Assembly (NCBI GenBank): GCA_023014365.1
Contig: JAEBUN010000052.1
Coordinates: 177,920 to 241,919 of the forward strand
Direction of reading: 5' to 3'
DNA: 64,000 nt
From: Lepiota brunneoincarnata
Taxonomy: Eukaryota; Basidiomycota; Agaricomycetes; Agaricales; Agaricaceae
Part shown: piece after piece, positions 11,916-22,810 of the stretch
How positions within the stretch are numbered: position 1 is the first letter of the stretch
Layout: every line of letters begins with the position of its first letter
Translations under genes and position numbers: made by a program
Notes under the pieces: generated by a model
The model's input: only the letters and a program-made list of their open reading frames with translations
Database searches by the model: none
What the model was told of the DNA's origin: nothing

Positions 11916-13066
11916 AACTTTCGATGTGTCGTAGGTTATTGGTGCAGCTAAAGTGAGCCAGACACGACAATTAGCCTAATGAAAGCAAACTTGGAGAAAA
12001 GTTGTGGTACTCAAACGATAACTAGGGACACAATCAGTCGGAGATCGGTGTAAGAGAGTACATCACACTTACTCAGTTTGATGAACAACCGAGCAGCTGG
12101 TCGTGGCTGTGCAATGACTAATCCGCATAGGCACAGAGTAAAATAGATCATAGTTTGCCTAAGCCCAATGCGGTGTCGCAGACCAGAAGTGCTTGCACTA
12201 ACCCAGCTACATTCACACTGCGGGGTGCGGGCAAAGCATGTGATTTGGCTTTGAATATGACCCCGCTAAAACGTTGCCCAGAAATTGCTGTGGTGAGTTG
12301 GGAGCTACTGTATAACAAGACACAAAGTTGGTGAATCACGCGGAACGACGATATCGAGCGGGCGAAGGAACGAAGTTCGGCATGAGCCTGCTGCATGAGA
12401 CTTGAAGCGATGGGAAAATCACCATTAGAAGGGAGGTGAGGGTGGGCATGCCCCCAAAACGGACAAAGGCGTTCCTTTCACCAGGGTGGGCGCCGGGGCC
12501 TAGAAGAGGTGACGGCGAAACCATGGGGTGGGCACAGAGGCGAGGGTATGGCCATGGCTTGCGTGGGACAGAAGGAACACCCAAGGGAACTGGAGGGGGA
12601 TGGTGCCGGTAGAGCCAGCGCTGTATTTGATTCCGTCGCGAGCCGAGCGATCCAGTGTTGCTCGGGTAAGTCAATTAGCTGGGGCCCTGGCGGGCCTGGG
12701 CGTAGTGGTGACTTTTACATTGGATGAGGTACGACAAGTTCATCGTTCAGAATCTGCGCAAACAACGAAAGGGGAAAAAAGCATTTGGAAAGTCGGAGGA
12801 TTATGGCAGAGCTGAGCGGTTCATGTGACAGCGAGTGCAAACCTATGGTGGGTCACGTCACGCTAGAGAGAGCTGACGGTCTAAGGAAAAGAGTCGAGTG
12901 GGCCTCCATGGCCCTGTTATCTACATGGCATATTTGTTTATTTCTGTAGGTGAGCAAAGGGTAAACATTGTGAAACAGATGTAAAGACAGCTGGATGTCA
13001 CATGAGTAACGGAAGGCTGCACTCCAAGTGCCGTGACTGCGAGCTCTGTGAGCTGCCTTCACTGCT
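11916..13066. other. Upstream region of the CHAT gene, no gene supported
   Basis: This 1.15-kb stretch holds only short overlapping frames without recognisable domains. It should contain the CHAT promoter. No clear TATA or CCAAT element decided a start. Confidence 0.45.
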
Positions 13067-13143
13067 CCTTTTTTTAAATAAAGTGACAGATCACTTATTA
13101 GTTAGTAACGAATTATAATATATAAGTAATTAGATGTTATGTA

Positions 13144-13348
13144 CAGTAGCTGCCAAAACCTTTCCAATGTTCTCCAGGTCTCAACTATTCCTTGAATAGC
13201 TCTAGATATACTAAAGCTAGAGATCTCATTTTTTAAATATATATACCCCTATATCCTATCTACTAATTGATCTAGCAATGATTACATAATATTCTATATT
13301 TGGAATTCAACAAATTAAACAATATTTATAGTGCATTGGAAAGGTTTG
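13144..13348. repeat. Left long TIR of the mariner element
   Basis: It pairs with 14529-14735. Its outer end reads CTGCCAAAACCTTTCCAATG, and its inner end carries the inverted copy GCATTGGAAAGGTTTGGAAC, so each long TIR is itself bounded by the end motif. Confidence 0.85.
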
Positions 13349-14400
13349 GAACTCAGTAAACAAAATATACAATTATGGGTATTTAGTACTTGGTACAGCT
13401 CCCCCCTAGTCTCCAAAATAGCCTGAACCCTTCTAGGCATACTTTCAATCAAATTCTGACACACTGAAGGCGGAATCTTATTCCACTCCACCTCTGTCCT
13501 CTCCCACAACTCCAATATTCCTCCAGAAAGAGTATCATACTCCTCCAGCCTCCTTTTGATATAAGTCCATAGGTGTTCAATAGGCTTGAGGTCAGGAGAC
13601 TGTAGGGGCCATACCATAACCTCCATTTTAGCCCTTTTAAACCACTTTGTAGCTGTTTGGCTCTTGTGCTTGGGATCATTATCTTGTTAGAAGACAATAT
13701 CTCCCACCTTCTGCTTGTACCACCTAAGGCTTTCCTGCAGTTCATGCTTCAAAATGCTGGTAGAAAGGTTAGCATCCATCTTCCCCTCAATTCTGCATGG
13801 GATTCCCCCTCCTTCCCATAACATGTAGCCCTAGACCATGATAGAACCTCCTCCAAACTTCCTAGTTCCATTTACCAGCCTACTTTTCAGCTTCTCTGAC
13901 CCTCTTTTCCAAACCCAATGCCTTCCATCTGATCTCAAATGGTTGATTTTGGTTTCATCTGACCAAACTACCCTCTTCCAGTCTTCCAAAGTCCAGTTGA
14001 CATATGTCTCAGCCCACTCCATTCTCTTCTGCTAGTGAGCCAAGCTGAGAAAAGGTTGTTTCACTTTGACTACAGCTTTCATTCCAGCTCTTTTGAGTCC
14101 CCTGCAAATGGTATTGGTAGAAAGAGATTGCTAGGTCATGTGTTGGAGTGATTTGGTAACCTGAACAGTATTATTGGCCTTTTGGGAGGTGATGAGTTTG
14201 ACAGCATAGTGGGTATCACAGGAGGAAAGCTTGGATGGATGGCTACCAACAGACTTGGAGAGTGTTCATTGATGTTTGGAGTGAAGTCTGGATATAGTAC
14301 TAAGGCCTAGGCCTATAGTAGAAGAGATTTGGGCAGCAGAAATTCCTTTGTCCAAGAGAGAGAGAATGTGATTGATCTGGGTAGTAGAAAGTGACCTTAT
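13315..14400 (-). pseudogene. Tc1/mariner transposase, five in-frame stops
   Basis: A DDE transposase that can be followed in one single frame (first base of each codon at a coordinate divisible by 3). It runs from the HTH region (STTQINHILSLLDKGISAAQ) through WSDETKI (first catalytic Asp), a QDNDPKH stretch (second Asp) and SPDLKPIEHLW (near the third acidic residue). Five nonsense codons interrupt it: 14268-14266 TGA, 14133-14131 TAG, 14034-14032 TAG, 13833-13831 TAG and 13689-13687 TAA. No frameshift was found. The expected residues (R, Q, Q, W, Q) make every stop a C-to-T change on one strand or the other. No in-frame ATG is visible at the N-terminus; an ATA at 14400-14398 may be a mutated start. 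Confidence 0.88.
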
Positions 14401-14528
14401 GGTAGAGTATGGTAGGTTGGAAAGTTGGGTTAAGTATAGGAAGTAAGCATCTATATATTTACATTATCCTATAGGGTCACATGATTTTATTTGCATTTAT
14501 TTGATTACATTAAACAAAATTAAGAGTT

Positions 14529-14735
14529 CCAAAACCTTTCCAATGTATGATAAATATTGTTTCATTCATTGACTTCCAAATATAGAATATTATGTAATCA
14601 TTACTAGATCAATTAGTAGATAGGATATAGGGGTATATATATTTAAAATATGAGATCTCTAGCTTTAGTATATCTAGAGCTATTCAAGGAATAGTTGAGA
14701 CCTGGAGAATATTGGAAAGGTTTTGGCAGCTACTG
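14529..14735. repeat. Right long TIR of the mariner element
   Basis: Inverted partner of 13144-13348, about 205 bp. The outer end is GGAAAGGTTTTGGCAGCTAC and the inner end CCAAAACCTTTCCAATGTAT. The two arms differ by a small indel and scattered substitutions. Confidence 0.85.
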
Positions 14736-15013
14736 TACACCCATCCCTTGGGGATGTCAATTAGTGGACACCGAGTTTCACACCTCATGTCCATTTTGAC
14801 AGGATGGGACCTTAGACTAGCCAAATCCTATTATGTGAAGGGGAGTTACATACGAAGAACCTTTACACTTGACCGAATCAGTGGGCTTATCAAATCACAC
14901 TATTATTAACAACATGTAAATACATCAGTGATTGTTGATCAACTCAAGCTAGTGACTAGTGATCAGTGTGTCACTGATACTATTGACTCTACTCAGTTCA
15001 ACACCTTTAGGTC

Positions 15014-15400
15014 ATGTTGCCTTCAGACCCAAAGATTCCAGACTACTACTGTCCCAACTCTCAACTCTCTCTTCAGCTTGAGGATACTCCAAATCCTATC
15101 TATGTCAATGTAATTCATCCCCTCACACCCTTCATGATGAGCCAAGTCCTGATTGTTTGGGTATCTTCTGGAGAATCTGCAGGGTATCCGCAACTACCCC
15201 AATAAACTCCATTTGTTGTCAAAGTATATGACCCCCACTTCATTGTCCACCACAACCACAACCCTCCAAGGCCTTGGACATATGTAGCTGAGTGTAAGGC
15301 TGCCCAAAATCACACATCCACTTGTGGTCCTGATTTTGAGGCATGTGTGCAGCCTGTGAAAGGATGTAAACTGGGGTGTTAGGGGTTTGGTGATGCAAGC
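15014..15400 (+). pseudogene. Kinase-like N-lobe fragment (host gene remnant)
   Basis: An open frame begins at 15014 and runs through a TAA at 15203-15205 into the same frame with clear coding character (TPFVVKVYDPHFIVHHNHNP, WTYVAECKAA). The alternating strands VLIVWVSS...PFVVKVYDP resemble the N-lobe of protein-kinase-like proteins, but no catalytic loop follows, so the assignment is weak. The TAA would be a CAA-to-TAA change. The Z LTR ends just upstream at 15003, so the insertion probably split this gene. Confidence 0.4.
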
Positions 15401-15653
15401 ATGACAGCATCCATCTGTCACTGAGGCTTCAACCCAGATTCTGTAGGTAGAGTAGAGAAATCAGGTAGAAAATGAATGATTTAAATAAAACTGCCCATGT
15501 GAACTTGAGACAATGTGGGACAATGAGGGGACATGTTCTGAATGAATTCTGATAGCTGGGACATCAAGACAAGGTGAAACAAAGCAAAACAAGGTGAGAT
15601 AGAGAGAAAGAGAGAGAGAGTGAGAAAGAGACTTTAGATGTGAGTTAAGATTG
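15401..15653. other. Purine-rich low-complexity stretch
   Basis: No gene was seen. A GA-rich run of about 30 nt lies at 15598-15630, just upstream of the LTR. Confidence 0.5.
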
Positions 15654-16129
15654 TGTTAACTGAGGTCCCTACAGAATACATGCAGTATATATACTCTAGG
15701 GACTGTGGAGCTTGTGTATGCTCCGGAAATTTTACAAAGAATATTAAGGAAGCAAGTGGAGAAGGAATAAGTGTTACCATTTTCCCCTTTATGTGCCCAC
15801 CTGTCAATTTTCTTTCATTTATCACATGCCACCATCTGCTGTCAGCTCCTGCTTATTTTAGTTTATCACAAGCCACCGCCCGTCTATAGTTAGCTCTTCT
15901 TTAGCTTGTGATTCTCACCCATTTGCATGTGATTCTTTCTTTATCACATGCCAGTCGACCCTAGCAGTATATATAGACCTTTAGATTACTTGTAATCTTT
16001 AGCTTTGTCTTATTTTATACACAGTACTTATTCCTGCTCTTTGGCCTTGCCTTAGACTTGCTTGTATTACTCAATGGTCTACTCATTGTATACCGCATTG
16101 AGTGTTGCAGACACCTAACCTGCGTAACA
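15654..16129 (+). mobile_element. 5' LTR of a Ty3/gypsy element
   Basis: The 476-bp segment starts TGTTAACTGAGG and ends CCTGCGTAACA (TG...CA with inverted ends TGTTA/TAACA). It carries a TATA box, TATATATAGA, at 15968-15977 and lies directly upstream of a gag frame. The partner LTR is not in the window because the element is cut at about 17915. Confidence 0.65.
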
Positions 16130-16417
16130 AAAGACAAAGCTACTCATTGCCTCTCTTCTCTCTTCTTGCCCTTGTCTTCTCTGGTCTGCACAGTACCATT
16201 AACTGTGAGGTTTAGACAGAACCATAATCTGTTGGGGATCATTGCTCATCTATTCAAGCCTCTGACACAGTCTTCACTCTGAGAAACTTCAGCTGCTGTT
16301 CCTCTGAATCTTCACATCCCAGCATCTCTATAGATTCTCAGATTCCTCATTTGTCTTGTCAAACATCTTAGCAGATCTTAAATTCTCTGTGGTTCCTCTT
16401 TACTGGAAAAGACACTG

Positions 16418-17915
16418 TTGCCCAACATGGGTAGTTATTTTCAGTCAAGGACAGGTTGTCCTAACCCTTGTATCTTCCAGTCTGGTTCTGGATCCCCAGG
16501 ACCTTCTCAACCATCTGTTACCCCCTGTGCCACTCCATCAACTCCTCATCCTACTCCTTCCTTTTGTGTTCCTTCATCTTCTCCTGAGTCTGACCAACCC
16601 GTATATGCAACCCCACCTGAACCAGTGGATACCACCATTCTCATAGCCACTCAGATTACTGAACTATCTCCCATCAAACCACCTCAACTTCCCTTTGGTC
16701 TGCTTGAAGCAACCACAAGCACAGGAGGTCCCTTATGCTTCCCTATCCATCAGATTGAACCTGGACAGTATCAGCTCCCCTGTAACCTACAACCCTTTCC
16801 CCTACCATCCCCTCCATCTGAACCCATGTCTGAGACTATGGGCAATGCACCCACTGACCAACCACCTCATGGCCCTCCCAGAGGACCATCCAGACCACCA
16901 TCCAGACCACCAGGACTGCCAGGAACCCCATATAACCAAGGTCAACCCAGACAAGGACTACTGCAACAACACAATAGCTACAAAGAGCTATCATTTGAGA
17001 AACCGACACCATTTGATGGCAACTGCAAGAACTTCCAGGAGTTCATTAATTCTGTAGCACTTTACCTTTATGGTAATGCTGACATCTATAATGGCGATGA
17101 TAAGAAGATTGTATTCTTCTTGTCCTTGCTTAAAACCAGCAAAGCTAGCAACTGGAAGAACCAATACTTTCAGTCCAAACAGTCTTAGGGCATATTTACC
17201 CCCAGTACCTATGAAGAACTTGTCAAAGAGTTCACCGAAGCATTCTCCCCTGTTGATGTCCCTTCCCAAGCATTCCATGATCTCAACACCCTCCACCAGG
17301 GTACCCATAACATTGAAGATGTCATTGCAGAGTTCAAAGCTCTTGTCCACCATTCAGGACTCAAGGAAGACTGTGCATTAATCGAGAAGTTCCAAAATGT
17401 TATCAACCAGAACCTCACCTACAAAATTCTCACTAATCTGAACCCACCCAACACCATACAAGAATGGTACCACCACATGATCCAGATTGACCACAACTGG
17501 TGCACCGCTTCAATGATCCTTGGACCCCATCCAGGATTCAACTGATGACCCACTCCTGCTGCTAACTACCACTGCCCACAACAACCATACCACCAACCAC
17601 AACAACAGTCATCTTACACTGGACCCAACCACCACTACCAATTCTGTCCATTGTGTGATCTGAATGCTATGGAGATCAACAACATGTATCTTAATGAAGG
17701 TCCCAAATATTACCCTTCTTTTAATATCCCAGCTGATCCACAATCCAAGTATAAAGAAGCCAAAGAAGATCAACTGGATCAATATCCCTGCAATGATGAC
17801 ATTGATGTCAACACAATCTTTACACCCAAAGAAAAGTGCACCTATGAGAAAGGCCTGTGCTTCCATTGCTTTAAGCCTGGCCACATCTCTCACATCTGCC
17901 CAAACATCACTAGTG
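16418..17915 (+). pseudogene. Gypsy Gag, truncated, with stops
   Basis: A Pro/Ser-rich N-terminus (GPPRGPSRPPSRPPGLPG) leads into a retrotransposon gag domain (FDGNCKNFQEFINSVALYLY and onward) and a CCHC zinc knuckle, CFHCFKPGHISHIC, at about 17860-17900. The whole runs in one frame but is broken by a TAG near 17186 and a double TGA near 17543-17548. The frame ends where another LTR begins (TGTAAGGGG at about 17915), so pol is lost. The gag role is capsid assembly and RNA packaging. Confidence 0.8.
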
Positions 17916-18189
17916 TAAGGGGACAAGTGTCGTGCCCCCCCTTACACAAGGTACATCTAGAGGTCTGCAGTTTGGCATCTGGGCTCAGCCATCCTAGCCA
18001 ATGCCTGATGTCCGAGCCTGGCCACAGCCTTTGGCTGCCCCTGTCCTCGGGTCTGACTCATGTACAACTTTATGTTGTTTGGATGTTGTTTGTGTATGTT
18101 ATCTTCTAGTGGCTACATAGTGTCTAGCTATCCGGTCTGTGTGCAGACCGCTATGTATATATATAGTGTGGGTGTCGATTGTAATCATC
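17915..18189 (+). mobile_element. LTR fragment (TGTAAGGGG type)
   Basis: It starts TGTAAGGGGACAAG and contains the inverted partner CCCCCCTTACA within 40 nt. It stops where a different LTR starts at 18190. It is judged an LTR remnant from its TG start, its position inside gag and its lack of coding character; the end is not visible. Confidence 0.45.
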
Positions 18190-18759
18190 TGTTAGAGCTG
18201 GTGTGGGTCAGGACCAAAGTAGAGGGTCAGGGTGGTATCCTTGATATAAGGTAACTGGGGGACAGGGCAAAGTCAGTGTGTAGACTTTGGGCAAGGGGTT
18301 GGACTTGCGGCCTCAGCTTATGTGCTGTGCCCTCCTACTGTCCTAGTCCATATTTCAGGAAGTCAGAGCCAAAGTGGAGCGAGGCAGAAGAGAGAAGAGG
18401 ATATGGAACAGGGAGCTGGTCCGCTGCTCAATTTGATTATCAGACTGAGGAGTACAAGTCAAGTACCTACAGTATATATACTACTGGTCTTACAAACTAT
18501 GACTTGTACTGACTATGGGTGGAGTGAAGTGGAGACTGATATGGTTGCAAATGGATTACAAACAGAATGGAGACCAGTACGGGTATGGAGACTGATGACA
18601 TCTCCTGGTTACAGATGGAGAATGGAGAACTGGAAAGTAGAGTCACCAAGGTCAGGTGCCCATGGCACGTGCAGAGATGGTCGTGTGATCAGGACAATGG
18701 GTTATGGTCAGAGCAAGTTGGGGCCAAGTTGGAGGGCAGAGGGTTGTTATGTGGAGCGC
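18190..18759 (+). mobile_element. Solo LTR (family W, copy 0), 3'-truncated
   Basis: It starts TGTTAGAGCTGG and matches the W LTRs at 27626-28288 and 28691-29350 (which are in the opposite orientation) up to GTGGAGC at about 18757. It is cut there by the start of the large gypsy LTR at 18760. It carries the TATA-like run AGTATATATACT near 18470-18482. Confidence 0.8.
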
Positions 18760-19175
18760 TGAAAAGGTAGTAACTTTCGTAGGTTTTAATATAGATAGGG
18801 GGCTCGTTTTCACTAAGCTTAGCCGCTATTCGATAAGCTTAAGCTAATACGAGTGGAATGAGATAGATAATGAACAGTTTTGTCTTTTAGGGTGTTCTGG
18901 GGGTGCGTTCTGACAGCGAAATTCAAGAGAGTAGTGTTTTTAGAGGTTAACGAACAGCCGTTGAAGTTATCTTAGCCGTACGGTGCAACAATGAAAGGAC
19001 AATCCCTGTCAATTCAAAGCGCTGGGTCTCTGGTCTCTGGTCTCTGGTCTCTGAACTCTGGTCTCTGTCTCTGTCTCTGTCTCTAGCACTCTGGAACTCT
19101 AAACTCTGAACTCTGGTCTCTGTCTCTGTCCCTGGGTTGGTCGACGACCAAAGAAATCACACTTAACGACGCACA

Positions 19176-19460
19176 CTAAATAGCCCTCTGAAACCGTTCT
19201 TGATCACGGCTCGCAGACTTGCGTGTGGAAGCGGGGGTGAGACCTCTGTCTTCTCCACGAACAAGTGCGACCGTATTTATATTGTTTAGATACATACGAG
19301 AGATAGTAAATATGAAATAGAAAACAATAAGCTTAATTGTTACAGGCACTGTAGAACATTTTGGAAGGTTCGGCAGCATTTCTACCTCACCCTGGGTTAT
19401 GGGTTTTTCTCTGATTAACGAATGGCAATCCAGCCAGACGTGCTCCGTGCTCGGCTGCAT
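19176..19460 (-). CDS. LTR open frame U3-2 (copy in 3' LTR)
   Basis: A second 94-codon sense frame in the same LTR, starting MQPSTEHVWLDCHSLIREKP and holding a hydrophobic stretch, IKLIVFYFIFTISRMY, that could span a membrane. It is also open at 34174-33890 and 39410-39694. No family is recognised, and coding status is unproven. Confidence 0.35.
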   Translation of the reverse strand: MQPSTEHVWLDCHSLIREKPITQGEVEMLPNLPKCSTVPVTIKLIVFYFIFTISRMYLNNINTVALVRGEDRGLTPASTRKSASRDQERFQRAI

Positions 19461-19750
19461 TATTCTGCGTCCACGCGAGCGCGTTAAGTTTCCGGATCAA
19501 TTATGATCGGAATGTATAGTGGATGGACAATCCCTTGATCCGTTGTAATTAATCTCAGTTAAGCAGAATGCCAAAGTGCCGGGACCCACAAAGCACTCGT
19601 TAATTAGGAGTCTTTGATGTTTCTAGGGTTTTGGGCATCGGGTATTGCCTCCCGAACGTTGGACGTTCCGTTCCGTGGTCCGGTCATCATTATTGAACTC
19701 GCTATAGACGTAATATGCCTGCAACAGCCGCTAGGTACATTCTTTTATGT

Positions 19751-20035
19751 TCAAACGCATTCAGGTTCATCAGAAAACTGCTCGTAAGGTCCCTGGATGC
19801 GACCGGGGTATACTCGATAGGCTATGTAGAGTCCTGAATCCCTCCGGAGAGTGTTCTGATAGCTTGGTTCACTAAGCTTAGTGATAATGAGCTGGTTTGA
19901 ACACTTCCGAGGCTCGAATATCCTCAGTTCGGTCGAACTGGCTACTACGGGATATAGTACCAATCCTCTATAGAGTTCTTTAATGATATAGCCAATGATT
20001 CTATGTAGAGAATCGTTCCGGAGTACGGAATTCAT
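19751..20035 (-). CDS. LTR open frame U3-1 (copy in 3' LTR)
   Basis: A 94-codon frame whose ATG lies about 26 nt inside the LTR, in the sense direction of the element. Its start MNSVLRNDSLHRIIGYIIKE and core ITKLSEPSYQN recur in the frames at about 34749-34465 and 38836-39126. Substitutions among the copies are mainly CpG transitions and the frame stays open. I recognise no domain. It may be a real small protein or a frame kept open because the copies are young. Confidence 0.4.
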   Translation of the reverse strand: MNSVLRNDSLHRIIGYIIKELYRGLVLYPVVASSTELRIFEPRKCSNQLIITKLSEPSYQNTLRRDSGLYIAYRVYPGRIQGPYEQFSDEPECV

Positions 20036-20060
20036 GTATAGGCATGAAATCGGCGTATCA

Positions 20061-20071
20061 TCTCCCCCTAA
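20061..20071 (-). promoter_or_regulatory. Polypurine tract next to the 3' LTR
   Basis: On the element's strand the sequence TTAGGGGGAGA directly precedes the LTR start TGATACG. This is the expected primer site for plus-strand DNA synthesis. The same tract abuts the LTR at 38811. Confidence 0.85.
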
Positions 20072-20387
20072 CCAAATTGCTGACTGTCCTCCGTCATTAT
20101 CTCCTTCAAATTCGCAGTATCTGAGTTTCTCTGATGCGCTCTATGGTCTAGAACGTTCACCAGCTTCGAGGGTAGCGCACTTTCGCTAAGCTTATTTCAG
20201 AATGATGTCATGTCACCGAGTTTAAATGTATAGATCAACTTCTTGTTGCTATAGCTTAAATTTTTATCTCTTTATTGGGTCTTTTAAATGTCCCAAGGTC
20301 TCGTTTCCTCTCCTTCGTTCTCCCTCTCACTTCTTACTCGTCTATTGTGCTTGCATATTCACTTTTCAACGCTCACTTCTATCAACA

Positions 20388-22419
20388 ATGGACAGAAACA
20401 CGCGCAGCAGCAAACGTGCTCGCTACGAGGAGGACTCGGACTCTTCTTCCAGTAAGTAGAGTTCGAGTTACAGTTTTGTCTGTTTTCTTAACACTGTTTT
20501 CAGGCTACCCTGGGCCGAGCAACACCTCAACAGCTTCCCAAGGCGCGCCTTCATCATCGATCGCGCAACGTAAGTCGCGTTTTCCCCTGTTCTCGTTGTC
20601 TTTACTTATGTTTTCTCTACTTTTAGGTCTCACTATTCGCCTCCCGGCACGTCGCAACCTCCTACCTCAATGGGAACCACCAGCACCGCGTACTAGGAGG
20701 GCTAGAGGAGGGCGAGGAGCTCGAGGAGCTTGCGGAAATCGTCAGGTGGGTGTGGCAAGGACCCCTCCTCCACCATACTCTCCGCCCCGCGAACCAACTC
20801 CTCTGCCGGCCTCTCCTTTGTACGCTCCAGTGCCAAGACGCGTGATTTCCATCGCGTCGTTGTGCAATCCAACCGACGAGCGCTCTGCCGGATTTTCCGC
20901 AGAACCCTCATCAGGTATCCCCGTTGGCGGGCCCTCTGGTGGATTATCCACAGAGGCTTCGTCCAGTTCAATGTCGCTGCCCCCTCTCGCCGTCTCTCTG
21001 CGCACCCCGGACGAGGAAGACTCGCTGGTGCTCCCTCCCTTGGGTATTGCATCAGGTTCGGAGGTGCCGGGCCCTTCAACAAACCGGCCTTCTTCCCCCG
21101 TACTCTCTTCTGCTACTTCAATGCGTAAGCTTAGTCGTTTTTCACGGTATATTTGTTCTTTCCGCTGACTTCTGCTTTAGCGCGTATACCAGCTGCCTTT
21201 AAAGGCAAACAGAGGGCGAAATCATCGACGCCGCCCCCTCTCCCCTTATTCCTGGTGGGTTCTAACTCGTCATCGCGTTCTCCAGTCCCTGAGATCTCTC
21301 AAGCCGACCTCTTCAAAAATCTTTAGCTGGTCCTCTTCTCTGGATGGGCAACAGGTGCTGGCTTCGCCTAGGTGCCCAACACCATCACCACCTCACTTAG
21401 CTGGCGCTCCAGTCGCGTCTCCCGCAAGCGCCGTGGAGATTTCTCCTTCTCCAGATTTGGAGCTCCTTCTGGAGCCTTCGCCTGCCCCTCAAGAACCGAC
21501 TTTTGTTTTTCAAGACGCGTTCTTAGCTTCTCCGACCCCCGTCCTTTCTCGTTTGCCTAGCCCGGTGGTTCCGGAGATCCCTCAAGAGTCCCCTCATGCT
21601 GGCCCGTCGCGTCAACAACGTGTCCTTTCGTCCAAGAAGAGTTCCAACACGCGGACGAAGAAATACGTTCCCCGGGCTCGCATTCGGCGCTCTGAGGCCG
21701 AAATTATTTGGGACCATGGATACCGGCACCCAGTCCCGCTCTTTTGTGAGGACTTTCCTAGGCTGCTGGCAGCTAGCCAGCTTTCGGTACATTCTCCAAG
21801 TTTTCTCGTGGTTCCTTACTGACGGCTTTGACATCTGCTCCAGTACGTGCCACCTCGGTCTCGGTGTCCTTCTTGCGCTGCTCGTAAGTTGGAGTGCAAG
21901 CCTCTGGGCAAGGGTAAGAAGTGTCGCAGCTGCGACTTGTACAACTACCCTTGTACCTTCGCGGACCATCCCCGGGTTTCGGCCGGCGTTGCGAACGCCC
22001 TGGTCACATCCTCACTGACCAGTGAATACCGTAAGTTTCTCTGTTCACTATTTTTCCCTTTTCTTATTCTCTTTATTTTTCTAGATCTGGCCACGTTCGC
22101 GCGTGTTGTGTCCTCTAGCTTAGTCAGCCTGGAGGCGAACCGCGTCGCTTACGAGGCTTCGGCGTTTCACCACCGCCGTGTAGTTTATCAATTCGTCCAG
22201 GAGATGCAAGCTACCAGGACTGCCTTGGATGGTAACGACGTGGCTTTTGTAGAGATGGGTATGGCCGACTCCCTTGAAGACGTTCGGGTGTTCTTTGAGT
22301 TCGCCAACAACTTTCCGGGGGTCCCGACATACGAGGAATTCGAGGAGCTCAAATCGCTTCTCTTCCTCGCTTTCCCAATGACTCAGGATCCGGAGTCTGT
22401 TCTAGAAGACCTTGAGTGA
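20388..22419 (+). CDS. Antisense gene 1: Zn2Cys6-like protein of the retrotransposon
   Basis: It reads opposite to gag-pol. The ATG at 20388 sits in a good context (caacaATGG) after a pyrimidine-rich leader. Introns can be placed at about 20454, 20571, 21125 (G|TAAGCTTAG), 21790 (GTACATTC...CTCCAG) and 22031. The N-terminal half is Pro/Ser-rich with an Arg/Gly patch (RRARGGRGARG). Then CPSCAARKLEC followed by CRSCDLYNYPC (21865-21954) gives C-X2-C-X6-C-X8-C-X2-C-X6-C, the GAL4-type zinc-cluster spacing. A helical C-terminus ends MTQDPESVLEDLE. One extra A near 21312 shifts the frame here but not in the second copy (38553-36522). A DNA-binding role is inferred from the cluster only. Confidence 0.7.
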
Positions 22420-22810
22420 TCTCTGCGCCTAGTTTACTTCTTGGATGTAGTATATAATCTTGTCATGTATATACATCCCACTAGTCATCTTGTTGTTCCT
22501 TGTCTCCTACTGAGTTAAGCTAAACTGTTTTTGACTTTCTTGTCATCTCCTAAAGCTAAGCTAAAGACCTCCTGGGAGACTCCTAAGCTAGTTTAGGTTG
22601 CCAGTCACTTATATACTCATTATATGCCTCTCTGATCTATCAGTGATGTTTATTGACATCTCAGCGCGCCGTGACCCGCAACGCGTAGTGACCCGGCTCA
22701 TCCGCTCCGGTTTACTTACAAGCCCGAACCAGCCTGTCCACGCTGTTCGAAAAAGCTCCTTGCGAAAAAGCTCGCGTCAAACTGTCAAACTGAAGCGCCC
22801 CTTGGGACCC

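Larger units (their letters stand above)
13144..14735 (-). mobile_element. Tc1/mariner-type DNA transposon, 1592 bp
   Basis: The element is bounded by CAGTAGCTGCCAAAACC in inverted orientation at both ends and by the target dinucleotide TA (13142-13143 and 14736-14737). The uninterrupted site, atgTAcaccc, is present in the sister LTR at about 2944-2953, which proves a TA insertion. The inverted repeats are about 205 bp long. One transposase frame on the minus strand fills the interior. Confidence 0.95.
13072..15003. mobile_element. Solo LTR (family Z, copy 2) with nested mariner
   Basis: This is the same LTR as at 2878-3918, starting TTTTAAATAAAG (the first G of TGTTAA has become T) and ending CAGTTCAACA. 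A 5-bp duplication CCTTT flanks it (13067-13071 and 15004-15008). A Tc1/mariner element at 13144-14735 splits it; without that insert it is about 340 bp. The Y LTR present in copy 1 is absent here, which gives the empty site for that insertion. Confidence 0.88.
18760..20060 (-). repeat. 3' LTR of giant gypsy copy 1
   Basis: On the element's strand it runs from TGATACGCCG to CCTTTTCA. It is 1301 bp, the same length as the partner at 33474-34774, with mostly C/T and G/A differences. It contains four TAAGCTTA sites at offsets 54, 74, 568 and 1113 from the plus-strand start, identical to the other LTR. A GGTCTCT-type array lies at about 19027-19135. Confidence 0.92.

Noticed and set aside
12336..12815. 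Overlapping open frames on both strands
   Set aside because: GC-rich shadows of each other with no protein-like pattern.
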